The position numbers and the translations under genes are program-made. The notes under the pieces were generated by a model that saw only the letters and a list, made by a program, of their open reading frames with translations, was not told the origin of the DNA and did no database searches. From Trebonia sp035571275 (GTDB lineage Bacteria; Actinomycetota; Actinomycetes; Streptosporangiales; Streptosporangiaceae), in NCBI GenBank assembly GCA_035571275.1, contig DATMKQ010000304.1:1-35857 (forward strand): a stretch of DNA of 35,857 bases, in the 5' to 3' direction. Positions 7,933-15,442 of this stretch are shown here, piece by piece (position 1 is the first letter of the stretch; each line of letters opens with the position of its first letter).

Positions 7933-8682
7933 ATGGCCCGACGCGTCGCCGGTCTTTACGACCGTGTGCGGCACCTCATACCGGAACTCGCCAAGTTCGG
8001 TGTCGTCGGCGGCATCGGCGCCGTCATCGACTTGGGCGGCGCCGCGGTACTGCACGGGCGCTACCACCAGGAACCGCTCACCGCCAAGGCCGTCTCGATC
8101 TCGATCGCGACGGTCGTCACGTACATCGGTTCCCGGTTCTGGACGTTCCGGCACCGGGAGAACCAGGCGCTGCACCGTGAGACGGTGCTCTTCTTCGCGC
8201 TTAACCTGGTGGGCCTGATCATCGCCGAGGTGGTGATCGCATGTACCACCTACGTCCTCGGTTTCAAGGACCCGATCGCGTACAACCTCGCCAGCCTGAT
8301 CGGCACCGGTCTCGGCACCATCTTCCGATTCTTCGCGTACCGCAAGTGGGTGTTCCTCGCGCCCGCCGCGCCGCAGGCCCCGGCTGTGGAGACGGCCACC
8401 TACGCGCCGTGGGAGCCGATGCGGCAACAGTCATCGTCTCTGGCGTGGGAGCAGGAGCCGGTCATGGCGTCGCCGTACTTCGCTCCGCAGGCGCAGCAGC
8501 CGCGCGAGGTCAGGCTGGAAAATTCAGTCTTCCCGAACGGTGTCGTGGCACCTCATCTCGCGACCGCCACCGCCCCTCCGGTGTCGTCCGGCCAGGGGTG
8601 GTCCACCGCCCCGTCCAGGCCGGCGGCCCGCCCGGCGAACCCTGGCCCGCGCACCCCGGGCCGCCACCGCAAGACCCGTTGA
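7933..8682 (+). CDS. GtrA-family membrane protein with long proline-rich tail
   Basis: A 249-residue protein. Residues 15-140 are a GtrA domain with four transmembrane helices: LAKFGVVGGIGAVIDLGGAAV, the SIATVVTYIGSRFWTFRHRE signature, FALNLVGLIIAEVVI, and LIGTGLGTIFRFFAYRKWVF. GtrA proteins are thought to help translocate polyprenyl-phosphate-linked sugars for cell-wall glycosylation. Residues after about 145 form a low-complexity Pro/Ala/Gln/Ser tail ending in basic residues, absent from minimal GtrA proteins and presumably cytoplasmic. A GAGGAGAG sequence lies about 15 bases before ATG 7933, rather far for a ribosome site. It ends 21 bp from the convergent kinase gene. Confidence 0.88.
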   Translation: MARRVAGLYDRVRHLIPELAKFGVVGGIGAVIDLGGAAVLHGRYHQEPLTAKAVSISIATVVTYIGSRFWTFRHRENQALHRETVLFFALNLVGLIIAEVVIACTTYVLGFKDPIAYNLASLIGTGLGTIFRFFAYRKWVFLAPAAPQAPAVETATYAPWEPMRQQSSSLAWEQEPVMASPYFAPQAQQPREVRLENSVFPNGVVAPHLATATAPPVSSGQGWSTAPSRPAARPANPGPRTPGRHRKTR

Positions 8683-8703
8683 GCTCTGCTAGCCCCGTTG
8701 AAG

Positions 8704-9708
8704 TTAGGCCGGGCCGGCGCGGGTTTGGCCGCGGTCGCCTGGGGGGTGACGCGGGAGAAATACCGCGAAGACCGGGGGCCTGCGGCGCGCGAGCACTATG
8801 CGGCCGCCGTCTGCCGCCGCCATCGTGCGAGCTAGCGCGAGGCCGAGGCCCGTCCCTTCCGGCCGTCCGCTGACGCTGCGCTCGAAGATGCGGGACACGA
8901 GTTCGGCCGGAACCCCCTCGCCCTCGTCCTCGACCTCGATCACGACCGAGCTAGCGGACTGCGATCGGCGGATCGTCACCGTCCCCTTACCGTGCATCAG
9001 CGCGTTGTCCAGCAGGGTCGCGATCACCTGGGCCAGACCGCCGGGAGTCACGTACGCCTGCAGCCGGGACTCGCCGATGAGCACCATCTTCCGGCCGGCC
9101 CGCCGGAACGCCGGTTCCCACTCGGTGATCTGCTGCAGCACGATCCTGTCGACGCTGATGTAGGCCGCGGACCCCGCGGCCACCCGGCGCGCCGGGCTCA
9201 GCAGTTGGCTGACGACGTCGGCGAGGCGCTCCGCCTGGGCGAGCGCGGCGGTGCCCTCGTCGCGAACCACCTCCGGGTCGTCGGCCGAGGCGATCATCTC
9301 CTCCAGCCGCATCGACAGCGCCGTCAGCGGCGTCCGCAGCTGGTGTGAGGCGTCGATCGCGAGCTCCCTGTCGGCGGTCAGCAGGTGCGTGACCCGGCGG
9401 GCCGCGCTGTCCAGGCCGTCCGCGACCTGGTCAAGCTCGGGCACGCCATACCGGCGGCCCACCGGCCGCGGGTCACCGGTGGCGAGCCGTCCGGCCGCCT
9501 CCGCGAGCTCCTCTACCGGCCGGGCCGCCCGGCGGGCGAACAGCCAGGCGAGGACCACCGTCACGCAGCCGGAGGCCACGAGCAGGGGCAGGCCAAGCCA
9601 CAGCAAATCGGGATCCCGGTTCGCGGCGACGACCAGCAGCGGGACGCTGGCCACCAGCGCCGCGACCGCGGCGACGGCCGCCGCGGTCAACCACAGCCGC
9701 CGCCGCAC
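8704..9708 (-). CDS. Sensor histidine kinase of a two-component system
   Basis: A 334-residue membrane kinase. The start is GTG 9708, with GGGGAG eight bases upstream, 17 bp after the response-regulator stop; the open frame reaching 9930 overlaps the regulator and is a shadow. Two transmembrane helices (about 6-29 and 35-58) enclose a loop of only a few residues, so the sensor region is minimal and probably reads a membrane or protein signal. A HAMP-like segment follows. The H-box is IDASHQLRTPLTALSMRLEEM with phosphorylated His122. The ATPase domain shows LLDNALMHG, VEDEGEGVP and GTGLGLALARTMAAADGG. It is the cognate partner of the upstream OmpR-type regulator. Confidence 0.93.
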   Translation of the reverse strand: MRRRLWLTAAAVAAVAALVASVPLLVVAANRDPDLLWLGLPLLVASGCVTVVLAWLFARRAARPVEELAEAAGRLATGDPRPVGRRYGVPELDQVADGLDSAARRVTHLLTADRELAIDASHQLRTPLTALSMRLEEMIASADDPEVVRDEGTAALAQAERLADVVSQLLSPARRVAAGSAAYISVDRIVLQQITEWEPAFRRAGRKMVLIGESRLQAYVTPGGLAQVIATLLDNALMHGKGTVTIRRSQSASSVVIEVEDEGEGVPAELVSRIFERSVSGRPEGTGLGLALARTMAAADGGRIVLARRRPPVFAVFLPRHPPGDRGQTRAGPA

Positions 9709-9725
9709 CGCATCAGCTCCCCGGC

Positions 9726-10400
9726 TCAGTCGCCACGCTCGAAGCGGAACCCGACGCCGCGAACGGTCGTGATGAACCGCGGGCTGTGCGCGTCGTCGCC
9801 CAGCTTGCGGCGCAGCCACGAGATGTGCATGTCCAGCGTTTTGGTCGACGTCCACCACTTGGCGTCCCAGACCTCTCTCATGATCTGCTCGCGCGTGACG
9901 ACCTTTCCGGCGTCCCGCAGCAGGATCCACAGCAGGTCGAATTCCTTGGTGGTGAGGTCGAGCTCGACGTCGCCATGCCAGGCACGGCGCGCCTCCGCGT
10001 CGACCCGCACGCCGTGCACAGAACCGGGGCTCTCGGCGGTGCCCCGGCGCAATAGCGCGCGGACCCGCGCGAGCAGTTCAGCGAGCCGGAACGGCTTCGT
10101 CACGTAGTCGTCGGCGCCGGCGTCAAGCCCGACCACCGTATCCACCTCGTCGGCGCGGGCGGTCAGGATGAGCACGGGTACCGAGTGCCCCTCGGCCCGG
10201 ACACGGCGGCACACCTCGAGGCCGTCCAGTTCGGGCAGGCCTATGTCCAGCAAGATCAGGTCGACCCCGTCGGACAGTGCCCGGCCGAGTGTGGCCGGCC
10301 CGTCCTCGGTGACCTCCACCTGATACCCCTCCCGGCGCAGCGCGCGGGATAGAGGCTCGGAGATGGAGGTGTCGTCCTCGGCGAGCAGCACTCGGGTCAT
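9726..10400 (-). CDS. OmpR-family response regulator
   Basis: A 224-residue two-domain regulator. The receiver (1-115) has the acidic pocket AEDD (7-10), phospho-acceptor Asp52 in LILLDIGLPELDG, Thr80 and Lys102 in YVTKPF. The C-terminal winged helix carries LTTKEFDLLWILLRDAGKVVTREQIM and the final VRGVGFRFE strand pair. It heads a two-gene operon with the kinase. A -10-like TACTAT ends six bases before ATG 10400, so the message is probably leaderless. A TTTAC direct repeat with an 11-bp period overlaps this promoter and may be its own binding site. The regulon is unknown. Confidence 0.95.
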   Translation of the reverse strand: MTRVLLAEDDTSISEPLSRALRREGYQVEVTEDGPATLGRALSDGVDLILLDIGLPELDGLEVCRRVRAEGHSVPVLILTARADEVDTVVGLDAGADDYVTKPFRLAELLARVRALLRRGTAESPGSVHGVRVDAEARRAWHGDVELDLTTKEFDLLWILLRDAGKVVTREQIMREVWDAKWWTSTKTLDMHISWLRRKLGDDAHSPRFITTVRGVGFRFERGD

Positions 10401-10406
10401 GACTAA

Positions 10407-10425
10407 ATAGTAAAGCCACGGTAAA
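10407..10425 (-). promoter_or_regulatory. Leaderless promoter with OmpR-type direct repeat
   Basis: On the minus strand TTTAC occurs at 10425-10421 and again at 10414-10410, an 11-bp period typical of OmpR/PhoB-family half-sites. The second copy overlaps TACTAT (10412-10407), a good -10 hexamer six bases before the ATG of the response-regulator gene. No -35 match is seen, consistent with an activator-dependent or autorepressed promoter. Function is inferred. Confidence 0.42.
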
Positions 10426-10434
10426 ACTCTGTTG

Positions 10435-10517
10435 CCCCCGGGGGACGACCCCCCGGTGACCCCCCATATGAGGGGACTGCCCGTCCCCCCATACCCCCCT
10501 GGGCCGGCATCGCCGGC
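10435..10517 (-). other. G-run-rich stretch (possible G-quadruplex) and GCCGGC hairpin
   Basis: Read on the minus strand, this gap between the lyase stop and the response-regulator promoter holds four G6 runs (10499-10494, 10490-10485, 10465-10460, 10454-10449) plus a G3 run (10482-10480). A C5G5 palindrome lies at 10435-10444. Next to the lyase stop is GCCGGC-ATC-GCCGGC (10503-10517), a stable six-bp hairpin without a T-run. The region could end the upstream transcript or form a quadruplex in mRNA or single-stranded DNA. Confidence 0.4.
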
Positions 10518-10520
10518 GAA

Positions 10521-11438
10521 TCACGCCTTGATCGTGCGCGTGCGCGGGCCCGCTCGCAGGACCTGGGAGGGGAGTGTGTGCCCGACCGCGGCTTCGGCTT
10601 GCGCGGCCGCCTCGAGCAGCGCGGCGAGCGAGATTCCGGTGTCGATGCCCATGTCTTCGGCCATGTGGACCAGTTCCTCTGTCGCGATGTTGCCGGTCGC
10701 GCCGGGGGCGTACGGGCAGCCGCCGAGCCCGCCCACAGAGGCGTCGAAGTCGGCGACGCCGAGCTCCATCGCGGCGAGCACGTTGGCCAGGCCGGTGCCG
10801 CGGGTGTTGTGGAAGTGCAGGTTGAGCGGCACGTCGGGATGGGCGTCGCGGAAGGCCCCGACGAGCGCTCGCACCCGCGTCGGCGTGGCCATCCCGGTCG
10901 TGTCGCCGAACGACACCGAGTCCGCGCCGTCACGGATCGCCCGGGACGCGACCGCCACCACGCGCTCGACGGGCACGTCTCCCTCGTACGGGCAGCCCCA
11001 CGCGGTGGACACGATCGCCTGCACGGTCGCGCCTTTGACGTGCGCCATGTCGAGGACGGCCGCGATCTCGTCGAGCGACTCGCCGGTCGTGCGGTTCACG
11101 TTCTTCAGGTTGTGAGTCTCCGAGGCCGACACGACGACCTCGAGCTCAGTCACCCCGGAGTCAAGGGCGCGGACCGCGCCGCGAAGGTTGGGCACGAGCG
11201 CCGAGTACCGCACGCCCGGCGAGCGACTGATCCGCGACCACACCTCATCCGCGTCGGCCATTTGCGGTATCGCCGACGGGCGGACGAACGAGACCGCCTC
11301 GATCCGCTCCACCCCGGTCTGCGACAGCGCGTCGACCAGCGACACCTTGGCTTCGGTGGAAATGGGGTCCTCGTTCTGCAGCCCGTCCCTGGGTCCGACC
11401 TCCCGCAGGGAGATCGTTGACGGCAGTTCCCAGCTCAC
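10521..11438 (-). CDS. Hydroxymethylglutaryl-CoA lyase family protein
   Basis: A 305-residue TIM-barrel enzyme that likely cleaves HMG-CoA to acetyl-CoA and acetoacetate, the last step of leucine breakdown. The N-terminus has REVGPRDGLQNE (12-23) with the Arg-Asp pair of the active site. Metal-binding HFHNTRG begins at His208. The signature SVGGLGGCPYAPGATGN carries catalytic Cys241 and the metal-binding Asn250. It follows the enoyl-CoA hydratase by 27 bp on the same strand, which makes the leucine-pathway assignment stronger. No CoA carboxylase or isovaleryl-CoA dehydrogenase gene is directly linked. Related HMGL-like enzymes acting on other 3-hydroxyacyl-CoAs remain possible. Confidence 0.9.
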   Translation of the reverse strand: MSWELPSTISLREVGPRDGLQNEDPISTEAKVSLVDALSQTGVERIEAVSFVRPSAIPQMADADEVWSRISRSPGVRYSALVPNLRGAVRALDSGVTELEVVVSASETHNLKNVNRTTGESLDEIAAVLDMAHVKGATVQAIVSTAWGCPYEGDVPVERVVAVASRAIRDGADSVSFGDTTGMATPTRVRALVGAFRDAHPDVPLNLHFHNTRGTGLANVLAAMELGVADFDASVGGLGGCPYAPGATGNIATEELVHMAEDMGIDTGISLAALLEAAAQAEAAVGHTLPSQVLRAGPRTRTIKA

Positions 11439-11465
11439 AGTCCCAGGCTAACCCCATCTCTGGGA

Positions 11466-12260
11466 CTATTGCTCAGCCGGCCACCGCGGGGGCCGCTTCT
11501 CGGCGAAGGCCGCGATCCCCTCCCGCCGGTCAGCCGACAACACCGCGGTACGCCAGGCCGCGTCCTCGATGTCCAGCGCGGGCTGCAGCGTGACCCCCCA
11601 GCCGTTGCGCAGGGCCCGCTTGGCCGCTCGCACGGCCACCGGCGAGTTCGCCGCGATCGTGGATGCCACCTCCAGGGCTGCCGCACCTGCCTGACCGGCC
11701 GGGACGCGGCGAGCGACGAGACCGATCCGGGTCGCTTCGTCGATCGCGACGCGGCGGCCGGTCAGCACGAGGTCGGCGGCGACGCCGGCGCCTAGCCTGC
11801 GCAGCGCTAGCTGCGTGCCACCGCCGCCGGGGACGAGCCCGACGGTCACCTCGGGCAACCCGAACACAGCCGTTTCGTCGGCGACGATGATGTCGCAGCT
11901 CATCGCGAATTCGCAGCCGCCGCCAAGGGCGTATCCCTGAACCGCGGCCACAGTGGGCTGCGGAAGCCCCAGCACCCCGCCGAACGCCGCGCGGAACACC
12001 TTTCGCTGCCGCAGGATCTCCGCGTCCGTCATGGCGTTGCGTTCCTTCAGGTCCGCCCCCGCACAGAACGCCTTCGTCCCCGTCGCGCTCACCACGACGG
12101 CGCGCACGGTCATGTCGGCGCCTAGCGCGGCGGTCGCGACGGCCAGCGACTCCGCCATCGCGGTATTCAGCGCGTTCAGCGCCTCAGGGCGGTTCAGCAC
12201 GATCTCCGCTACGAATCCCTCATGACGGCGCACGCTGATGCCGCTGTGAACGTCGGTCAC
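11466..12260 (-). CDS. Enoyl-CoA hydratase, methylglutaconyl-CoA hydratase-like
   Basis: A 264-residue crotonase-fold hydratase. It starts with GTG 12260, and the preceding gene's TGA shares bases with it (GTGA), so translation is coupled. The oxyanion hole is formed by AFCAGADLKER (64-74) and GYALGGG (109-115). The two catalytic glutamates are Glu117 (GGGCE) and Glu137 (LPEVTVGLVPGGGGTQ), twenty residues apart as in active hydratases. ADLKERNAM resembles the AUH/LiuC subgroup that hydrates 3-methylglutaconyl-CoA. The next gene encodes HMG-CoA lyase, the following step of leucine degradation. The alternative is a general short-chain enoyl-CoA hydratase. Confidence 0.9.
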   Translation of the reverse strand: MTDVHSGISVRRHEGFVAEIVLNRPEALNALNTAMAESLAVATAALGADMTVRAVVVSATGTKAFCAGADLKERNAMTDAEILRQRKVFRAAFGGVLGLPQPTVAAVQGYALGGGCEFAMSCDIIVADETAVFGLPEVTVGLVPGGGGTQLALRRLGAGVAADLVLTGRRVAIDEATRIGLVARRVPAGQAGAAALEVASTIAANSPVAVRAAKRALRNGWGVTLQPALDIEDAAWRTAVLSADRREGIAAFAEKRPPRWPAEQ

Positions 12261-12802
12261 GGACCGTACGTTAGCCCATCACCCGCGCGGTCCTCCCGGT
12301 CGGCCCGCAGTCGCTCCTCCTCGACAAGCTGGAACAACGTGGACTGCACGTGCTCCACGTGCGGGATCTCGGTCAGCATGATCTCGCCGTGCTCACCGGC
12401 CGACTCCACGATCAGCGTGCCGCAGCCGAGCATGCGGTCAAGCAGTCCTTTGCGGAATGAGACGTCAGTGATCCGCGACAACGGGATGTCCCGGCCGGTA
12501 CGCGCGATAATGCCGTCCCGCAGCCGCATCCGGCGCGTGGTCAGTTGGTACACGGTCGTGCGCCAGCGGAGCAGCGGATACGTCAGCCACCACATGAGCA
12601 GCACGATCGCGACCGCGGCCGCCGCCAGCCGCTCAATCGCCGCGGCCTTGCCCGGCGGGATCAGCACCTCTCCCACGAGCAGCGCGGCGACCACGATGAA
12701 CGCGAGCGCGAGCGGCCGGACCAGCGTCTTCCAGTGCGGATGCAAGACTTCCACGGACTCCTCGCCCGGCGACAGCCGCCGTTCATGTTCCATACCGGAC
12801 AT
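12257..12802 (-). CDS. Bacterial PH-domain membrane protein
   Basis: A 181-residue protein from ATG 12802 (MSGMEHERR), with ATG 12793 nearly as likely; neither has a clear ribosome site. Two transmembrane helices (about residues 25-48 and 55-80) precede a YdbS-like bacterial PH domain. Typical sequence is TVYQLTTRRMRLRDGIIARTGRDIPLSRITDVSFRKGLLDRMLGCGTLIVESAG. Such proteins are common beside birA, accD and purK in actinomycetes, but their role is unknown. Here it is translationally coupled to the enoyl-CoA hydratase. The open frame continues upstream into the palindrome at 12884-12931, which is unlikely to be coding. Confidence 0.85.
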   Translation of the reverse strand: MSGMEHERRLSPGEESVEVLHPHWKTLVRPLALAFIVVAALLVGEVLIPPGKAAAIERLAAAAVAIVLLMWWLTYPLLRWRTTVYQLTTRRMRLRDGIIARTGRDIPLSRITDVSFRKGLLDRMLGCGTLIVESAGEHGEIMLTEIPHVEHVQSTLFQLVEEERLRADREDRAGDGLTYGP

Positions 12803-12883
12803 GTTAGGACGCCAAGCCGCCCAATAGTCGGAGACACAAGGTGCCACCGAAACGTGTTGCAACTCTTGGGATCGGACGCTGCG

Positions 12884-12931
12884 ATTTATTTGCGATTTGC
12901 GGTGCTCTAACACCGCAAATCGCAAATAAAT
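12884..12931. repeat. Perfect 21-bp inverted repeat with 6-nt loop
   Basis: Arms at 12884-12904 and 12911-12931 are exactly complementary over 21 bp, separated by CTCTAA. Each arm contains two direct TTTGCG units (tandem heptamer) and an AT-rich outer end, unusual in this GC-rich sequence. The T-rich part lies on the 5' side of either strand and no U-run follows the stem, so it does not fit an intrinsic terminator. It lies between the PH-protein start and the DUF559 gene. It could be a protein-binding dyad, a MITE-like relic or a cruciform-forming site. Confidence 0.9.
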
Positions 12932-12971
12932 ACCAGACGCCCCCGGCGACAGCAAGCCACTCGTGGCGGGG

Positions 12972-13000
12972 CTGTGGACAATCGTGATGGTTATCCACAG
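12972..13000. promoter_or_regulatory. Two facing DnaA-box-like sites
   Basis: TTGTCCACA, the preferred actinomycete DnaA box, lies on the minus strand at 12981-12973. TTATCCACA, the classical perfect box, lies on the plus strand at 12991-12999. Together they form an inverted CTGTGGA...TCCACAG pair with 15 bp between the inner ends of the seven-base arms. They are 41 bp from the 21-bp palindrome and 51 bp upstream of the DUF559 ATG. No dnaA, dnaN or rpmH gene is near, so this is not a normal oriC. Confidence 0.5.
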
Positions 13001-13050
13001 ACCGTAGTCTGCTAGGGCCTCCGGGTGGAGTACTGGCGGATGGTTTCTTC

Positions 13051-13992
13051 ATGACATCGATAAGTGACCGCTCTCAGACGCTCGACGATCTTCTCGCTTC
13101 GCGAGATGGTGTCCTTGACAGCCGTTCAGTTCTTGCGCATATGACACAGGATGCGCTTCGATGGCGCTTGAAGTCAGGCCGCTGGCAGCAGCCATGCCGC
13201 GGCGTCATCGTGGCCCAGTCTGGCCCGCTGAGCAAGATGCAGATACTCCGTGTCGCGGCCTTGTGGGCTGGGAGCGGCTCGGCATTAGGCGGCCTTACGG
13301 CCGCGAAACTCCATGGATTTCGCGGTTTCGACGATAAAGACGATCAAATACACGTGGTCCTGCCCGCCGGTCGGGCTAAGCGGAGCACGCGCCCGCCTAT
13401 GCACTTGGTTCTCCACTACTCCAGTAGGCTTACACCGGCGGACATTCAGCCGGTCAGACAGCCGCCGCGGACTCGTATCGCCCGTTCCCTGGTGGACGCC
13501 GCCGCCTGGATGCCAACCGACCGCGGCGCTCGAGCTGTCCTCGCCGCTGGAGTACAGCAGCGACTGGTACGCGCCACAGACTTGATGGCCGTGGTTGACC
13601 GCAACGAACGCCTGCCTCGACGCAAGGAGATCCGGTCTGTCCTCGCCGACATCGCCGGCGGCTCGCACGCGCTGTCGGAGCTTGACTTCACCGCGCTGGT
13701 AGTTCGGCAGTTCGGGCTGCCCGAACCCTCCAGGCAGGTGCCTCGGCTGGACGGACAGGGGCGGCGCAGGTGGCTGGACGTGTGCTGGGAAAGAGCCGGG
13801 CTTGTCGTCGAGATCGACGGCGCGGCGCACATCGATGTACTCCAGTACTGGGACGACATGGATCGCGGCAATGACCTGACGCTGGAGCACCATCGGGTCC
13901 TGCGGTTCCCGGCCTGGGTCATTCGCTATCGCCCGGCCTACGTCGCCGCCAAGATCAGGCAGCCCCTGCGCGAGGCCGGGTACGCCTGCTAG
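13051..13992 (+). CDS. DUF559-type protein with AbiEi-like N-terminus and Vsr-like nuclease domain
   Basis: A 313-residue protein. Residues about 10-60 resemble the winged N-terminal segment of AbiEi-type antitoxins (LDDLLASRDGVLDSRSVLAHM...WRLKSGRWQQPCRGVIVA). The middle part has the TAAKLHGFRGF and RIARSLVDAAAWM patterns of the same family. The C-terminal 110 residues form a DUF559/Vsr-like PD-(D/E)XK fold: SELDF with Glu210, WLDVCWERAGLVVEIDGAAH with Asp243, Glu254, Asp256 and His260, then RVLRFPAWVIRYRP. This domain is probably a DNA nuclease or its inactive derivative. Its TAG stop overlaps that of convergent birA in a shared CTAG. Lower GC in its start region suggests acquisition. Confidence 0.8.
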   Translation: MTSISDRSQTLDDLLASRDGVLDSRSVLAHMTQDALRWRLKSGRWQQPCRGVIVAQSGPLSKMQILRVAALWAGSGSALGGLTAAKLHGFRGFDDKDDQIHVVLPAGRAKRSTRPPMHLVLHYSSRLTPADIQPVRQPPRTRIARSLVDAAAWMPTDRGARAVLAAGVQQRLVRATDLMAVVDRNERLPRRKEIRSVLADIAGGSHALSELDFTALVVRQFGLPEPSRQVPRLDGQGRRRWLDVCWERAGLVVEIDGAAHIDVLQYWDDMDRGNDLTLEHHRVLRFPAWVIRYRPAYVAAKIRQPLREAGYAC

Positions 13993-14723
13993 CGCACGTG
14001 GATTACGTCGCCGGCTGAGATGGGCGCGGTGGTGTGCGCTTCGCGGACGAGAAGCCTGCCGTCCGCGTCCACGTCTTCCGCGACGCCGGCCAGCGAGCGG
14101 TTACCGGGGAGTTCGACACGGACCTGGCGGCCGAGGGTGTCGCACAGCGCGCGGTACTCCGCAAGCAGGCCGGTGCGCTCCGGGTCAGGGTCGGAACGGA
14201 AGGGCAGGTAGTAGTGCTCGAGTTGGCGCAGCACCTCGCTCAACAGCACGTCCCTGGCGACATCCGCGCCTTCTACGTGGAGCGACGTGGCAGGAAGCCC
14301 GCTTGGCGACAAGGGCAGCGCGTCAGCCGCCGTGGCCACGTTGACGCCGACGCCGATCACGACGGTCTCGCCGGATTGCTCGGCCAGGATGCCGGCCAGC
14401 TTCCTGTCCGCGACCAAGACATCGTTCGGCCACTTCAGGGTGGCCGGCACGACCGCCACGGACCGCACGGCCGTCGCGACCGCGACACCGGTCAGCAACG
14501 GCAGCCAGCCGCGGCGGGCGGGCGGTACGGTCACCGGGCGCAGCAAGACCGAGAACGTTAGCGACGCACCCGGCTGGCTCACCCAGGACCGGCCCATCCG
14601 GCCGCGGCCCGCGGTCTGTTCCTCGGCGACCAGCACCTGCCCCTCGGGCCCGCCGCGGGCCAGCAGGTCCGCGTTGGTGGACCCGGTGCGCTGCACGACG
14701 TCGACGCAGGTCCAGAGTTCCAT
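13989..14723 (-). CDS. birA: Biotin--[acetyl-CoA-carboxylase] ligase, catalytic-domain only
   Basis: A 244-residue biotin protein ligase that attaches biotin, through biotinyl-AMP, to the carrier protein of acyl-CoA carboxylases. Motifs are GSTN (14-17), EEQTAGRGRMGRSWVS with the GRGRxGRxW biotinyl-AMP loop (39-47), LKWPNDVLV (96-104) and Lys108 in DRKLAGIL. The short C-terminal SH3-like domain is present. It lacks an N-terminal helix-turn-helix, so it should be an enzyme only and not a bio-operon repressor. Its ATG overlaps the AlaX stop by one base. The likely substrate complex includes AccD/AccE encoded about 10 kb to the right. Confidence 0.95.
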   Translation of the reverse strand: MELWTCVDVVQRTGSTNADLLARGGPEGQVLVAEEQTAGRGRMGRSWVSQPGASLTFSVLLRPVTVPPARRGWLPLLTGVAVATAVRSVAVVPATLKWPNDVLVADRKLAGILAEQSGETVVIGVGVNVATAADALPLSPSGLPATSLHVEGADVARDVLLSEVLRQLEHYYLPFRSDPDPERTGLLAEYRALCDTLGRQVRVELPGNRSLAGVAEDVDADGRLLVREAHTTAPISAGDVIHVR

Positions 14724-15442
14724 CAGTCGGCGATGGCGATGCGCAGGCGGCGGAAGCCCTTGCCCTTGTTCTCCACCTTCACCACCGACATGCGCCCGAC
14801 CTGGGACGTGGACGCCACGTGGGTGCCGCCGTCCGCCTGCTGGTCGAGACCGACGATGTCAACGATCCTGACCTCCTTGACGTCCTCAGGTACCAGGTTC
14901 GTCGCCGTCCTGATGATGTCGGGGATCTGGAACGCCTCCTCGCGCGGCAGTTCGCGCACCACGATGCGCCGGTCACGACGCAGTTCCGCGTTGCACGCGT
15001 CCTCGACGGCCTCCTTGAAGCCGGGTGGCACAGCGTCCAGGTTGAAGTCCATCCGAGCGGAAAGCACGTCCATGTTCCCGCCGGTCACCAGGGCGCCGAA
15101 GTCGCGGAACACCACTCCGCAGAGCACGTGCAGCCCCGAATGCGTGCGCATGAGCGAGGTTCGCCGCGCATCCTCCACGGCGCCGCGCACCACGGTGCCC
15201 GGGGGCGGTAGCGGATCACCGTCCCCAGGCAACAGGTAGAGGTCGTCGCCCTTACGCGCGTCCACGATGCTGGTCTGCACACCACCCCACAACAGCACCC
15301 CGTGGTCCGGCGGCTGGCCGCCGCCACCCGGATAGAAGGCCGAACGGTCGAGCACGATCCCGTCTGGTCCGGAGTCCAGCACGATCGCGTCCCATTCGCG
15401 CAGCGTCTGGTCGTCTAGCTCGAGTCGATGGGTCCTACTCAC
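14723..15442 (-). CDS. AlaX-like alanyl-tRNA editing protein
   Basis: A 239-residue stand-alone editing domain that hydrolyses mischarged Ser- or Gly-tRNA(Ala). It starts with GTG 15442 (MSRTHRLELDD), overlapping the exporter stop as GTGA. The family motif AFYPGGGGQPPD occupies 35-46. The zinc site HSGLH (101-105) is intact. The second half reads DQQADGGTHVASTSQVG, where GGTH supplies His208 but the Cys of the usual CGGTH is replaced by Asp, so metal coordination may be altered. It lies between an exporter and birA with overlapping stops and starts. The tRNA specificity is inferred from family only. Confidence 0.9.
   Translation of the reverse strand: MSRTHRLELDDQTLREWDAIVLDSGPDGIVLDRSAFYPGGGGQPPDHGVLLWGGVQTSIVDARKGDDLYLLPGDGDPLPPPGTVVRGAVEDARRTSLMRTHSGLHVLCGVVFRDFGALVTGGNMDVLSARMDFNLDAVPPGFKEAVEDACNAELRRDRRIVVRELPREEAFQIPDIIRTATNLVPEDVKEVRIVDIVGLDQQADGGTHVASTSQVGRMSVVKVENKGKGFRRLRIAIAD

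Noticed and set aside
12884..12931. Intrinsic terminator at the long palindrome
   Set aside because: T-rich sequence is in the 5' arm on both strands and nothing U-rich follows the stem.
12972..13000. Chromosomal replication origin
   Set aside because: Only two boxes, no AT-rich unwinding array, and none of dnaA, dnaN or rpmH nearby.
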